A stretch of DNA of 64,000 nt from Streptomyces sp. B21-105 (GCF_036898465.1 NZ_JARUMJ010000001.1:7440001-7504000); one strand, 5' to 3'. Shown: positions 9,090 to 18,190, numbered from the stretch's first letter. Translations and numbers: made by a program. The notes: generated from the letters alone by a model not told the origin.

Positions 9090-10187
9090 TCAGGCCTGCT
9101 GGGTCGCTCCGCCCGACCGCATCGCGGAGGACCCCGCCCCGACGCCCGCCACCGAGTCCCGCACCACGACGTGTGTGCCCAGAAGCAGGTGCTCGTTCGG
9201 TGCGTCGGGTGTGCGGCCCAACACGGTGCGTACGGCGAGGCGGCCCAGCTCTTCGTAGGGGACATGGACCGTGGTGAGGGCGGGGCGCAGTTCACGGGCG
9301 AACGGAATATCGTCGTAGCCGGTCAGTGAAACATCACCGGGCACGTTCAGGCCTGCCTCGTGCAGGGCGGCCAGGGCGCCGATGGCGACCATGTCGGTGG
9401 CGGCGACCACGGCCGTGAAGCGCAGCTGCTGCTTCAGAGCCGCGCGCAGCAGGCGATGCCCCGAGTCGCGGGTGAAGTCGCCGTGCAGGATCAGCGCCGG
9501 GTCGACCTCGATGCCCCGCGCCCGATGGGCCTGTGTGTAACCGCATTCGCGACCGAGCGCCGTGGCGTGGTTCGGTTTTCCGCCGAGAAACAGCACCCGC
9601 TGGTGCCCCTGGGTCAGAACATGCGAGACCAGGGCGAAGGCGCCCCCCTCGTTGTCGTATTCGACGACGGTCACAGGCGCCCCGGGGCCGAGCGGCGGAC
9701 GGCCGCACAGCACCAGCCGCGATCCTGCGGACGCCAGCGAGTCGGCGATGCGGCGAGTGCGCTTGCGGTACTCCGGAGTGTCGGCGGCCCCGCCGACCAG
9801 GATCACGGCGGAAGCGCGCTGGGCTCGCATGGTCTCCACGAAGTCCAGCTCGTGCCGCAAGTCTCCCTCCGTGCTGCACACCAGGCACAGGTGTCCCAGC
9901 CGGTGTGCCTCGCGTTCCACGCCGTGCGCCTTGTGCGCGAACGACGGTCCGGTGATGTCCTCCAACACGAAGGCCAGTGTCGGCGTGCCGGCCCCCGCGA
10001 CAGCCTTGGCCCGCGCGTCGGCGACGTAGTCGAGCTCGCCCACGGCCCGCAGTACCCGTCTGCGGGTCTCCGCGCTCACCGGATAGACGCCGCCGAGCAC
10101 GCGTGACACGGTTGCCGCGGACACCCCCGCACGGGCCGCTACGTCCCGAATGGTGCTGCGTGCTGTTTCCGCAGGTTTCCTCGTCAT
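9090..10187 (-). CDS. LacI-family transcriptional regulator
   Basis: DNA-binding repressor of 365 residues. The N-terminal helix-turn-helix is typical: STIRDVAARAGVSAATVSRVLGG followed by the hinge region with VSAETRRRVLRAVGELDYVADARAKAVAG. The remainder is a periplasmic-binding-protein-like sensor domain ending with LTGYDDIPFARELRPALTTVHVP, the usual LacI effector core. I chose ATG 10187 because GGGGAG lies just upstream. It lies downstream of the homocysteine methyltransferase gene on the same strand but functionally belongs with the surrounding pectinolytic genes; by inference it is the local repressor reading the GAAAGSGCTTTC-type sites at 13580 and 17019. Inducer unknown, probably an oligosaccharide. 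Confidence 0.9.
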   Translation of the reverse strand: MTRKPAETARSTIRDVAARAGVSAATVSRVLGGVYPVSAETRRRVLRAVGELDYVADARAKAVAGAGTPTLAFVLEDITGPSFAHKAHGVEREAHRLGHLCLVCSTEGDLRHELDFVETMRAQRASAVILVGGAADTPEYRKRTRRIADSLASAGSRLVLCGRPPLGPGAPVTVVEYDNEGGAFALVSHVLTQGHQRVLFLGGKPNHATALGRECGYTQAHRARGIEVDPALILHGDFTRDSGHRLLRAALKQQLRFTAVVAATDMVAIGALAALHEAGLNVPGDVSLTGYDDIPFARELRPALTTVHVPYEELGRLAVRTVLGRTPDAPNEHLLLGTHVVVRDSVAGVGAGSSAMRSGGATQQA

Positions 10188-10279
10188 CCCGCTCCCCCTG
10201 CCCCCGCCTCCTACGGAAATCCGGCAGCAACCGTCTTCCCGAGCGGAGGCTAGCAGTGGCGGAGCACTCGCCAGGAGGG

Positions 10280-11221
10280 CTATGTGGACGTCAGTGTCCG
10301 GGCGATGGAGGTGACCGCGTCCGGGCCGACCCGGCAGCAGCCTCCGATCAGCCGGGCCCCGGACTGCCGCCAGGCCAGGACCTGTTCGGGGGCGAAAGTG
10401 GAGCGTCCGACCCAGGCGCGCGCCTCGGCGTCCCAAGTCTCGCCGCTGTTCGGATACACGACGACCGGCTTGCCCGTCACGCGTGCCGCTGTCGCCACGG
10501 CGGCGTCGACGTCGCCGGGGTCGCAGCAGTTCACGCCGACCGCGATCACCTCGTCCGCATCCGCGGCCGGTGCGAACGCCTCCTCCAACGGCTGCCCGGC
10601 CCGGGTACGGTCACCGTCGATGGAGTACGACAACCAGGCGGGCACGCCCAGCCCGCGCACCGCGCGCAACAGCGCTTCGGCCTCGTCGGCGTCGGGTACC
10701 GTTTCGAGAGCGAGTACGTCAGGCTCCGTGGCGGCCAGAACCTCCAGGCGCGGCCGGTGGAAACGTTCCAGGTCCGCGGCGCTCAGTCCGTAGCGGCCCC
10801 GGTACTCGGAACCGTCCGCGAGCATCGCGCCGTACGGCCCGACCGAAGCGGCCACCCACAACGGGTGCGCGACCCCTGTGGTCCGGGCCCGCCGAGCGGC
10901 GTCCCGGGCCAGTTCCACGCTCCGCGAGAGCAGCCGGGCTGCCTCCTCGTGATCGATCCCCCGTTTGGCGAAGCCCTCGAACGTTGCCTGGTAACTCGAG
11001 GTGATCGCTACGTTCGCACCCGCTTCGAAGTAGGCGAGGTGCGCCTCGGTGATCGCCTCGGGGTGCTCCGCCAGAAGTCGTGCCGACCACAGTTCGTCGC
11101 TGAGATCATGCCCGGCGGACTCCAACTGGTTCGACATGCCGCCGTCGAGGACGACGGTGCCGGCGGCAAGAGCGGCGGCGAGGGTGGTCTCCGTGCGCGG
11201 GGCAGGGGTGTCGCTGGTCAT
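10280..11221 (-). CDS. mmuM: Homocysteine S-methyltransferase
   Basis: Zinc-dependent methyltransferase that converts S-methylmethionine (or S-adenosylmethionine) plus homocysteine to methionine; cytoplasmic, 313 residues, normal length for the MmuM group. The start VVLDGGMSNQLESAGHDL is the family signature. The zinc ligands are visible as VGVNCCDP near residue 228 and the C-terminal IGGCC near 292. It is transcribed in the same direction as the LacI gene, 92 bases upstream of it, so a shared transcript is possible. Its metabolic role has no evident link with polysaccharide use. Confidence 0.92.
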   Translation of the reverse strand: MTSDTPAPRTETTLAAALAAGTVVLDGGMSNQLESAGHDLSDELWSARLLAEHPEAITEAHLAYFEAGANVAITSSYQATFEGFAKRGIDHEEAARLLSRSVELARDAARRARTTGVAHPLWVAASVGPYGAMLADGSEYRGRYGLSAADLERFHRPRLEVLAATEPDVLALETVPDADEAEALLRAVRGLGVPAWLSYSIDGDRTRAGQPLEEAFAPAADADEVIAVGVNCCDPGDVDAAVATAARVTGKPVVVYPNSGETWDAEARAWVGRSTFAPEQVLAWRQSGARLIGGCCRVGPDAVTSIARTLTST

Positions 11222-11289
11222 GTCACGACGCTAGTCGAAGAGCGGGGGGACGGCCCGACGGGTCCAGTCCATGAACAGTTCCCCCCCGC

Positions 11290-13473
11290 TCACCGCCCGT
11301 GCGCCGCTCGCCGCCCGCCTCGACGGCGTCCGGTGCCGCGCGTGCGCTTGGTCGCCGGGAACAGCAGCCCGCCGAGCAGGCCGGCTGCCAGCACGTACGG
11401 CCACCAGCCGAACGCGTCGCCCTGGGCCGCTGCGGTACCGCGCTCGTCGGCCGTCACGACGCCCGACGAGGCCTGTCCGTGCGCACGCGCCGAGGTGCTC
11501 GCTCGGGTGGTGGTCAGGACGACGTCGTTTCCGTCTCCGCCTGTGTAGCTGATCCGGTAAACGGTGTCGGCGAGTTTCACCTCGGCACCCTCGCGCAGCC
11601 CGTCGAACGTGCCCGTGGTCGGCCCGTTGCCGGTGTGCTCCAGGACGCGGATCTCACGGAGGGCCGCACGGGACGAGGCGGACGGCGCCCGGGAAGCGCC
11701 CTCGCTGTGTGTGGGAGCGGCCCCCGCGCTGTTCGCCTCGGCGGCCGCTCCCGCGGCCGACAGGTCGAGTCCGCCCCGCAGAGTGACCTTGCCGCCGGTT
11801 TTCAAGGGTTTGTCCGTGAGCACGAGTTGGCCCTTGTCGGTCTGCGTGTAGCCGGCGGTGACCGTCAGCCCGCCGGTGACGACACCCTCGTTCGTCACCG
11901 CCCCTTTCACGGTGCCCTTGCCACTGAGGGTGCTCATCACCCGCAGCGGCGAGCCGCCGGTGTCCAGCCGCGCCGCCGCGGACGTCAGCCGCACCACCCT
12001 GCTGTTGACGAGGCTTGCCCCGCTCTCGAGCGCGAGCGTTCCCTGACTGATCGTCGTCGTCCCGGTGTATGTCACCGCGGGCCCCGTGAGGGTCGTCGTG
12101 GCGGCTCCCGACTGGACGAGCGAACCGCTGCCGCCGAGCCGGGACAACGAGATCGCCTTCTTCGCGTTACGCACGACGAGCGTGCCGTCGTTCACGATGC
12201 GACGTCGGTCGGTGCCCGTGAGCAGTGAACCGTCCCCCTGCGCCGACCCCAGCCGCAGGACCGCGCCCTTCTGCACCGTCGTCGAACCGTCGTAATGCTG
12301 GTCGGCGGCGAAGGTGACGTCGTTTCCCTTTGTTCCCGCGATGACGACGTCACCGGCGCCGGGCGCGGCCAGGGTGTCGTGGTACCTGCCACCGCCGATC
12401 GGCGCGCCGAGAGTGACCGGCCCGTTGTAGTCGAACGTCAGCAGGGACCGCCGTCCGCTGGCCTCGTGCATGTTGATGTATACGGTGTCTTTTGTTCCCG
12501 GCATGAAGATTTTGTGCGTGGTGCCGTCGCCCCACTGCACGTTCGCACCTTCGATGTTGGTGCCGCGCTTGTTCAACTGGTGCGCCACCGGACGCCAGTT
12601 GATGTCCGGATCGCTGAGCGAGGGGTCGGTGTCCCCGCCCTGGTCGCTGTAGCTGTATTGACCGGTCAGGATGACCTTGCTGCCGGGCCGTGTGTGGACG
12701 TTGACGTCGCTGCCGTACGCCCGCTGGTAGAAGTCCTGGCGCAGAGTGATCGTCCGGTTCAGTGGGGTGTCGATGATCCAGGATCCCTGGTTGACGATCG
12801 CTCGGGCGTCGGGCAGCGAGACCGGGAACTCGGGGCGGCCCGCCGCCATGCCCGTACCGTTGTCGATGACTCCGGAAAAGGGGTGGGTGCCCGCCAGATC
12901 GAGCGTCCCCCACATGTTCCGGGGCTGGGTGACCAGACCCGACCCGCTGATCGTGCCGATGTTGAACGTGCGGGTCAGCGACAGCCGGAGCGTGCCGTCG
13001 ACGCGGACGTTGAGCTCGTTGAGCCGATAGCCGGGCGTGGCGTAGGGGAAATGCCCGATCAGGCCCGTGCCCTTGCCGGTCCCGTACTGCAAGGTCGCCC
13101 CGCGGGCGACGGTGATGGCGGGCGGGTCGGGGTTGCTGACCGTCGTGTACGGGTGGTTTCCGCCCTGTGTGCGCACCACCTGCCTGCGGCGGGACGTGGG
13201 CAGGGTGAAGTCGCTGTCCCTGGTCAGCACGAGCGTACCGACGCCTCGCACGGTGAGCGTTCCCTGGCCGCGGAAAGCGCCGTCGTAAGTCGTCGTTCCG
13301 GCGGGCACGGTGACCACCGTGTCGCCGGCGAGGTTCACGTCCCGGTCGGCGAGGACGTCGGCGGTGACGTCCCGGGGTCCGGCGGCCGCGGCGGGGGGAG
13401 CAGTGACCAAGAGGGCCGCGACCGCCGTGAGGACGCCGAGGACCGCTGCTGAGGTGGGGAAAGGGCTGCGCAC
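11290..13473 (-). CDS. Surface protein of autotransporter-like beta-strand repeats
   Basis: Large exported protein, 727 residues, with a signal peptide (hydrophobic segment ending VTAPPAAAAG) and a C-terminal anchor: a membrane segment YVLAAGLLGGLLF near residue 695 followed by an Arg/Lys/Gly-rich tail. No LPXTG motif is visible, so it is probably not sortase-linked. The body consists of parallel-beta-helix repeats of the type annotated as autotransporter-associated beta strand repeats (GTLTVRG, GTLVVRN, GTLALESGA). Such repeats are best known in Gram-negative adhesins; here a cell-surface binding or substrate-docking role is inference. It is divergent from the GH43 galactanase and shares an intergenic operator with it. 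Start is GTG 13473 without a strong ribosome site, so it could lie a little further in. Confidence 0.75.
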   Translation of the reverse strand: MRSPFPTSAAVLGVLTAVAALLVTAPPAAAAGPRDVTADVLADRDVNLAGDTVVTVPAGTTTYDGAFRGQGTLTVRGVGTLVLTRDSDFTLPTSRRRQVVRTQGGNHPYTTVSNPDPPAITVARGATLQYGTGKGTGLIGHFPYATPGYRLNELNVRVDGTLRLSLTRTFNIGTISGSGLVTQPRNMWGTLDLAGTHPFSGVIDNGTGMAAGRPEFPVSLPDARAIVNQGSWIIDTPLNRTITLRQDFYQRAYGSDVNVHTRPGSKVILTGQYSYSDQGGDTDPSLSDPDINWRPVAHQLNKRGTNIEGANVQWGDGTTHKIFMPGTKDTVYINMHEASGRRSLLTFDYNGPVTLGAPIGGGRYHDTLAAPGAGDVVIAGTKGNDVTFAADQHYDGSTTVQKGAVLRLGSAQGDGSLLTGTDRRRIVNDGTLVVRNAKKAISLSRLGGSGSLVQSGAATTTLTGPAVTYTGTTTISQGTLALESGASLVNSRVVRLTSAAARLDTGGSPLRVMSTLSGKGTVKGAVTNEGVVTGGLTVTAGYTQTDKGQLVLTDKPLKTGGKVTLRGGLDLSAAGAAAEANSAGAAPTHSEGASRAPSASSRAALREIRVLEHTGNGPTTGTFDGLREGAEVKLADTVYRISYTGGDGNDVVLTTTRASTSARAHGQASSGVVTADERGTAAAQGDAFGWWPYVLAAGLLGGLLFPATKRTRGTGRRRGGRRAAHGR

Positions 13474-13850
13474 ACATCGGAGACGGATGGGCGAGACGGC
13501 GATAACACAAACTTTCCTCTCGGAGCGCAGGCAGGCCTCTTCCGCTCCGGGAAACGCGGTTCCGCGAGGAACGGTTCCGGAAAGGGCTTTCTAGCAAGTC
13601 ACGTCAGACCCGTTGACCTGCTCGTAACACGCCCGTACCTTTTCGGCGTTCGTCATTCCACATCTTGTTCGCAGTTCCGATCCTTCCTCTGTCGTCGAGA
13701 GGCGCTGCGTGTACCGCAACCCCGCCCTCCCCTCACCGCGCCGACCCGCAGGCCCTGCGCCGCATCCGGTTCCGGGCCCCGCGTCGGACGGGGACGGCGC
13801 CTCAGAGTTCGGCGTTCCGGTCGCCGACACCATGAAAGAGAGCCTGTGAG
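13474..13850. other. Divergent promoter region of surface protein and galactanase
   Basis: No gene is supported here. The stretch separates two divergently transcribed exported proteins and contains the operator-like element at 13580-13591. A short frame ATGAAAGAGAGCCTGTGA sits immediately before the galactanase start, too short to interpret. Confidence 0.6.
13580..13591. promoter_or_regulatory. Candidate LacI-type operator GAAAGGGCTTTC
   Basis: GAAAG-GG-CTTTC is a 5-base perfect inverted repeat around two central bases, the usual layout of LacI-family operators. The same 12 bases recur at 17019-17030. It lies 107 bases upstream of the surface-protein start and 259 bases upstream of the galactanase start. 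Assignment to the nearby LacI protein is inference. Confidence 0.5.
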
Positions 13851-15263
13851 ATGAGACGTGCGTACGCGACCCTGCTCGCCCTCTGTCTGGCGCTGATCGG
13901 CGCTCTCACCCTGGCGGGACCGGCCCAGGCGGCACCCGTGACGCTCGCCAACGGCACGCAGTTCAAGGACACCTCAGGTAGTCCCCTGCACGCCCACGGC
14001 GGCGGGGTCCTCAAAGTCGGCTCCTACTACTACTGGTTCGGCGAGGACCGTAACGCCGACAACACGTTCCGGTACGTGGACGCCTATCGTTCCACCGACC
14101 TGAAGAACTGGGAGTTCCGCAACCACGTGCTGACCCAGTCGAGCGCGTCCGAGCTGTCCTCCGCCAACATCGAACGTCCGAAGGTCGTCTACAACGCCTC
14201 CACCGGCAAGTTCGTGATGTGGATGCACAAGGAGAACGGGACGGACTACAGCGAAGCGCGTGCCGCAGTCGCCGTGTCGGACACCGCCGACGGTGACTAC
14301 ACCTGGCAGGGCAGCTTCCGGCCGCTCGGTCAGCACATGTCGCGCGACATCACGGTCTTCGTGGACAGTGACGGCGCCGGGTACATGGTCTCGGCGGCGC
14401 GCGAGAACTACGACCTGCAGATCTACCGGCTGACTGCCGACTACACCGGTATCGCAAACCTTGTCGCCGATCCCTGGCACAACGGCCATCGCGAGGCGCC
14501 GGCGCTGTTCAAGCGCAACGGCGTCTACTTCATGCTCACCTCGGGCGCCACCGGCTGGAACCCCAACCAGCAGCAGTACGCGACGGCCACCTCCCTCGCC
14601 GGTCCCTGGACGGGCATGACGAACGTCGGCGATGCGACGACGTTCGGCACGCAGACCGCGTACGTCCTTCCCGTCCAGGGGACCTCGGGCACCTCCTACC
14701 TGTATCTGGGCGACCGCTGGGGCAACTCCTTCGGCGGCACCGTCAACGACTCCCGCTACGTCTGGCTGCCGCTGACCTTCCCCACGTCCACCTCGCTGTC
14801 GATGTCCTGGACCCCCGAGGTGACGGTCGACACCGTCACCGGGACCGTCACTGGCACGAGCGCCGCCTACAACACCCTGGTCGCCCGGCACAGCGGCAGG
14901 TGCGCGGACGTCACCAGTCAGTCGCTCTGGGCGGGAGCCCAGATCAAGCAGTACGACTGCAACGGCGGCAACAACCAGAAGTACTGGTTCAAGTCGGTCG
15001 GAAGCGGTTACTACCAGTTGGTCGTCCGCAGCAGTTCGCTGTGCGTGCGGGAGAACGCGGGCACGGTGAGCCAGGAGGACTGCAATGCCTCGGCCACCGC
15101 TCAGCAGTGGTCGCTGACGACCTCGGGCAGCTACGTGAACATCACGTCGCGCGCGAGCGGAAAGTGCCTTGACGTGAACGGCGCGTCCACCGCCAACTCC
15201 GCGGCGATCATCACGTACGCCTGCAACGGAGGTACCAACCAACAGTGGACGCGCAGTTCCTGA
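13851..15263 (+). CDS. Secreted GH43 (galactan 1,3-beta-galactosidase-like) with ricin-type CBM13
   Basis: Exported glycoside hydrolase of 470 residues. Signal peptide MRRAYATLLALCLAL...AQA; GH43 five-bladed propeller at about 30-330, with HAHGGGVLKVGSYYYWFGEDR, YRSTDLKNWEF, IERPKVVYN, SRDITVFVDSDG, HREAPALFKRNG and the closing TFGTQTAYVLP block, a pattern typical of the exo-beta-1,3-galactanase subfamily. A ricin B-type trefoil (CBM13) occupies about 345-470, with three QxW-like repeats (NNQKYW, TAQQW, TNQQW). The substrate by family knowledge is the beta-1,3-galactan backbone of arabinogalactan side chains or proteins. The gene ends 7 bases before the convergent PL4 lyase. Confidence 0.88.
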   Translation: MRRAYATLLALCLALIGALTLAGPAQAAPVTLANGTQFKDTSGSPLHAHGGGVLKVGSYYYWFGEDRNADNTFRYVDAYRSTDLKNWEFRNHVLTQSSASELSSANIERPKVVYNASTGKFVMWMHKENGTDYSEARAAVAVSDTADGDYTWQGSFRPLGQHMSRDITVFVDSDGAGYMVSAARENYDLQIYRLTADYTGIANLVADPWHNGHREAPALFKRNGVYFMLTSGATGWNPNQQQYATATSLAGPWTGMTNVGDATTFGTQTAYVLPVQGTSGTSYLYLGDRWGNSFGGTVNDSRYVWLPLTFPTSTSLSMSWTPEVTVDTVTGTVTGTSAAYNTLVARHSGRCADVTSQSLWAGAQIKQYDCNGGNNQKYWFKSVGSGYYQLVVRSSSLCVRENAGTVSQEDCNASATAQQWSLTTSGSYVNITSRASGKCLDVNGASTANSAAIITYACNGGTNQQWTRSS

Positions 15264-15270
15264 CTCTACG

Positions 15271-16950
15271 TCACACAAGCAGGTCGATCGCGTCGACGGA
15301 CGTGCCGGCGCTCAGGTAGGAGGTCGTGCCGGACCCGCTCACCACGTTGATCTTCAGCACGTTGTACCGGCTTGTGTCCGTGAGCCATGCGCTCGCGGGG
15401 ATGCTGTAGGTGAACGTGTGGTTGTTGCCCCGGTACGACCCGTTGGTCAGGGACCGGGTGCTCGGCTGAGTGGGCGGGGACGGAACGGCAGAGGTCCATG
15501 CGTCGTTGACGACGACCTGCGGCCGGCCGTTGGCATAGGCCGTCGTCACGCCGATGCGCAGGGTGTGCGCGGCGGCGGCCTGGGCGGCGGTCAGCTTGAA
15601 GTACAAGAGCAGGCCGCTGTTGACGTCCTTCCAGAGGTAACAGGGGAACGCCGAGGTCTCGCTGCCGCTGCCGATGACGACGTTGCCGGTCCACGCGGAG
15701 GCACGGACGTCCGACGGGTGCGCGTACGTCATGAGGTCCGCGTTCTTGAAGCCGCTCGGCGTGCCGGTCCAGTCGTTGATCCGCCAGATCGCACTCGCGT
15801 TGCTCGGATCGTTCGAGGACGGGACGGCGATCGAGTTCAACGTGGTCGTCGTGCCCGCGGTCACCGTCACCTGCGTGGTGTACACGGCCAGTTCGCTCTT
15901 GTGGACGGTGAGCGTGTACGTCCCGGGGAGCACCCCTGTGATCGAGAACCAGCCGTCGGACGCGCGCGCCGGACCCCAGTACTGCGCCGTCGGGTTGGCC
16001 AGGCCGACCGTGTACGGGTATGCGGCGTCGCGCCCGGTGATGCCGACGCCCGCGACCCGGCCTCGGCCGCCGGCGCCCACGTATCCGGCGATGCCGAGCG
16101 AGTCGGCCCACGAGGTGCTCAGCGTTCCCGGGAACAGCGAGGAGGAGGGGGCGCCGCCGTTCGTGAAAGCGATCACGTACGGGCCCTGGAGGCCGAAGCG
16201 TTGCGCCTCCGTCTGGTTCTGGCCGTAGTAGAGGATCTCGTACAGGCCGCCGCCGTCGGCGCTCTGATGGCGCAGGAGAGAGCGGTAGAAAGGGCCTCCG
16301 GAAGCCTTTTCGTGGTTGCTGCGCACGATCCACAGACCGACGCCGCCGGCCGTCCAGCCGATGTAGTCGTAGTCCATGACGCGCAGTTTGGAGTAGTGCT
16401 TGGAGCGGGTCTGGCCGTTGGACTTGGCGAAGACGTCGGAGGCCTCGATGGTGCTGGTCGTGTACGTGTACGAGTCGGGCTCGTCGTTGAGGAACAGACC
16501 CGCCTTGACCCGCACGATGTAACGGGTTGCCGAAACGGACGTGTCCGCCTTGTTGGTCCACAAATAGATGTTGTTCTCGCCACTGCGAGCCGCGTAGTAG
16601 TGCCGGAGCGAGCCGTGTGTGACCGAGATCAGAATCGTGGAACCGGACCGTGCGATCGTCACGGTGGAGCTGCCGAGGCCCGACTCGATGTGCGAATTCA
16701 TGCCGCCATAGCCCTGGTACTCGGTGCCCCGGTAGACCAGTGAGGTCAGGTCGCCGGTCGACTTGCTGACCTTGAAGACGAGGTCGGCGCCGGTGTCGAC
16801 GACGTAGCGAGAGCCGTCGTCGGTGTAGCCGAAGGCCGCTGCGGCGGCCGGAGCGGCGAGCGGCCCGGCGAGCGCGGCGGAGCCGGCGGTGGCCGCGGTG
16901 CCGAGGACGAAGGTGCGGCGTCGGACCGGGTGATGCGCGGATCCGGACAT
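15271..16950 (-). CDS. Secreted rhamnogalacturonan lyase, PL4-like
   Basis: Exported lyase that cleaves rhamnogalacturonan I by beta-elimination; 559 residues, normal length for PL4. The N-terminus has an arginine-rich RRRTFVLGTAATAG Tat-like signal. The family architecture is visible: an N-terminal super-beta-sandwich (about 38-310, containing YTDDGSRYVVDTGADLVFKVSKSTGDLTSL and the MNSHIESGLG block), a middle FN3-like domain (about 315-385, with GVLPGTYTLTV) and a C-terminal carbohydrate-binding-like jelly roll (about 390-559, with WRINDWTGTP and FPCYLW). ATG 16950 has AAGGAGG 8 bases upstream. Two operator-like elements lie in the region divergent to the acetylesterase. Confidence 0.9.
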   Translation of the reverse strand: MSGSAHHPVRRRTFVLGTAATAGSAALAGPLAAPAAAAAFGYTDDGSRYVVDTGADLVFKVSKSTGDLTSLVYRGTEYQGYGGMNSHIESGLGSSTVTIARSGSTILISVTHGSLRHYYAARSGENNIYLWTNKADTSVSATRYIVRVKAGLFLNDEPDSYTYTTSTIEASDVFAKSNGQTRSKHYSKLRVMDYDYIGWTAGGVGLWIVRSNHEKASGGPFYRSLLRHQSADGGGLYEILYYGQNQTEAQRFGLQGPYVIAFTNGGAPSSSLFPGTLSTSWADSLGIAGYVGAGGRGRVAGVGITGRDAAYPYTVGLANPTAQYWGPARASDGWFSITGVLPGTYTLTVHKSELAVYTTQVTVTAGTTTTLNSIAVPSSNDPSNASAIWRINDWTGTPSGFKNADLMTYAHPSDVRASAWTGNVVIGSGSETSAFPCYLWKDVNSGLLLYFKLTAAQAAAAHTLRIGVTTAYANGRPQVVVNDAWTSAVPSPPTQPSTRSLTNGSYRGNNHTFTYSIPASAWLTDTSRYNVLKINVVSGSGTTSYLSAGTSVDAIDLLV

Positions 16951-17018
16951 GGGGGTGCCTCCTTCGGGAGGTGTGGGGGTGCGGGTGTCTGAGAGGGTGA
17001 CAGTTGAATCGATTTTGC

Positions 17019-17030
17019 GAAAGGGCTTTC
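17019..17030. promoter_or_regulatory. Candidate LacI-type operator GAAAGGGCTTTC (second copy)
   Basis: Identical to the element at 13580. It lies 69 bases upstream of the rhamnogalacturonan lyase start and 111 bases upstream of the acetylesterase start, in the divergent promoter region. Two identical copies in front of functionally linked genes argue for a shared regulator. Confidence 0.55.
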
Positions 17031-17074
17031 ACGCCAGGGAAGTCGACAGTTCTACGAAATCTGCGCCAGGTCTA

Positions 17075-17084
17075 GAAAGCGCTT
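17075..17084. promoter_or_regulatory. Candidate LacI-type operator GAAAGCGCTT
   Basis: CTAGAAAGCGCTTGCC contains the core AAGCGCTT palindrome and resembles both the two GAAAGGGCTTTC sites and the GCGAAAGCGCTTGC pair at 32969. It lies 57 bases upstream of the acetylesterase start. Confidence 0.45.
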
Positions 17085-17140
17085 GCCGGAGACGGTACGG
17101 TCCAGCCGCCAGCCCCTGTGTCATGACGGAGGAGTCGTAA

Positions 17141-18187
17141 GTGAGACGTTTCAACACCGCCGTGCTGGCGGCGCTGACCCTGGCCGCCGGCCTGACGGCC
17201 GTGCCGGCCGCCCACGCCGACGGCGGCCGTGCCCCCCTCGGCATCGACAACTGCACCGCCACCGCCTGCCACTTCGACGTCGCACCGGGCGTCTATGACG
17301 TGGAGGTCGTGCTCGGCGGCAGCGTTGCCTCTGCCACCAGCGTCACCGGAGAGACGCGGCGGGCCCTGCTTCCCGAGACCGCCGTCCCCGCCGGCCGACG
17401 CGTCGCCCGCAGCTTCACCGTCGACGTCCGCACACCCGAGGGAGAGCCCACGGGCCGCGACGGAAGCGCCGGCCTGGATTTGGCCCTCAGCGGCTCCGCT
17501 CCGGCACTGGCGAACATCCGGGTCACCCCCGCCAGGCACGCCCGCCAGATCTTCCTCATCGGCGACTCCACCGTGTGCGACCAGCCCGCCGAACCGTACA
17601 CGGGATGGGGCCAGCAACTGCCGCAGTATCTGCGGCAAGGTGTTTCCGTCGCCAACTACGCAGATTCGGGGGAGAGTACGGTCACGTATCTGGGGAACCC
17701 GCAGCTCTGGGACACGGTTCGGCCGCTGATCCGGCACGGCGACCTGGTCCTGATCCAGCTCGCCCACAACGACAAGACGACCGACGAGGCCACGTACCGC
17801 GCGAATCTCGAGACTCTGGTGGCGGGTGTGCGAGAGAAGGGCGGCCGGCCGGTCCTGGTGACCCCCATCGTGCGCCGCTGGTTCAACGCCGACGGGACGC
17901 TGAACAACGGAACGGCTCTGCTGGTCAACGGACTCGGTGTCGACCATCCGGCGGTCATCCGCTCGGTCGCCGCCGCGCGGCACGTCCCGCTGATCGACCT
18001 CACCGCCAAGACCAAGGCGGTGGTGGAGTCCCTCGGCGTCGAGGGCTCCAAGGCGCTGTATCTGTACAACGAGAAACGGGACAACACGCACACCTCCGTG
18101 CACGGGGCCACCGTCTACGCGGGCCTGGTGCGCGACGAGCTCCTCGCCCGGCATCTGGTGCCGAAGGGCATCGTGCGGGTGGGATGA
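17141..18187 (+). CDS. Secreted rhamnogalacturonan acetylesterase (SGNH/GDSL)
   Basis: Exported esterase that removes acetyl groups from rhamnogalacturonan I, so that the lyase can cut; 348 residues. Signal peptide to AHADG. Residues about 25-130 form a small beta-sandwich domain, common in this group. The SGNH hydrolase follows: block I FLIGDSTVCDQ (Ser near 147), oxyanion Gly in YADSGEST, Asn in LAHNDKT, and the catalytic pair DNTHTSVHG near 322. GTG 17141 is preceded by GGAGG. A strong terminator hairpin follows the stop. It is divergent from the PL4 lyase with the shared control region between them, matching a coordinated role. Confidence 0.9.
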   Translation: MRRFNTAVLAALTLAAGLTAVPAAHADGGRAPLGIDNCTATACHFDVAPGVYDVEVVLGGSVASATSVTGETRRALLPETAVPAGRRVARSFTVDVRTPEGEPTGRDGSAGLDLALSGSAPALANIRVTPARHARQIFLIGDSTVCDQPAEPYTGWGQQLPQYLRQGVSVANYADSGESTVTYLGNPQLWDTVRPLIRHGDLVLIQLAHNDKTTDEATYRANLETLVAGVREKGGRPVLVTPIVRRWFNADGTLNNGTALLVNGLGVDHPAVIRSVAAARHVPLIDLTAKTKAVVESLGVEGSKALYLYNEKRDNTHTSVHGATVYAGLVRDELLARHLVPKGIVRVG

Positions 18188-18190
18188 ACG

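Noticed and set aside
8674..9258. Plus-strand gene opposite the end of the LacI gene
   Set aside because: It overlaps the conserved C-terminus of LacI, lacks a ribosome site and has shadow composition.
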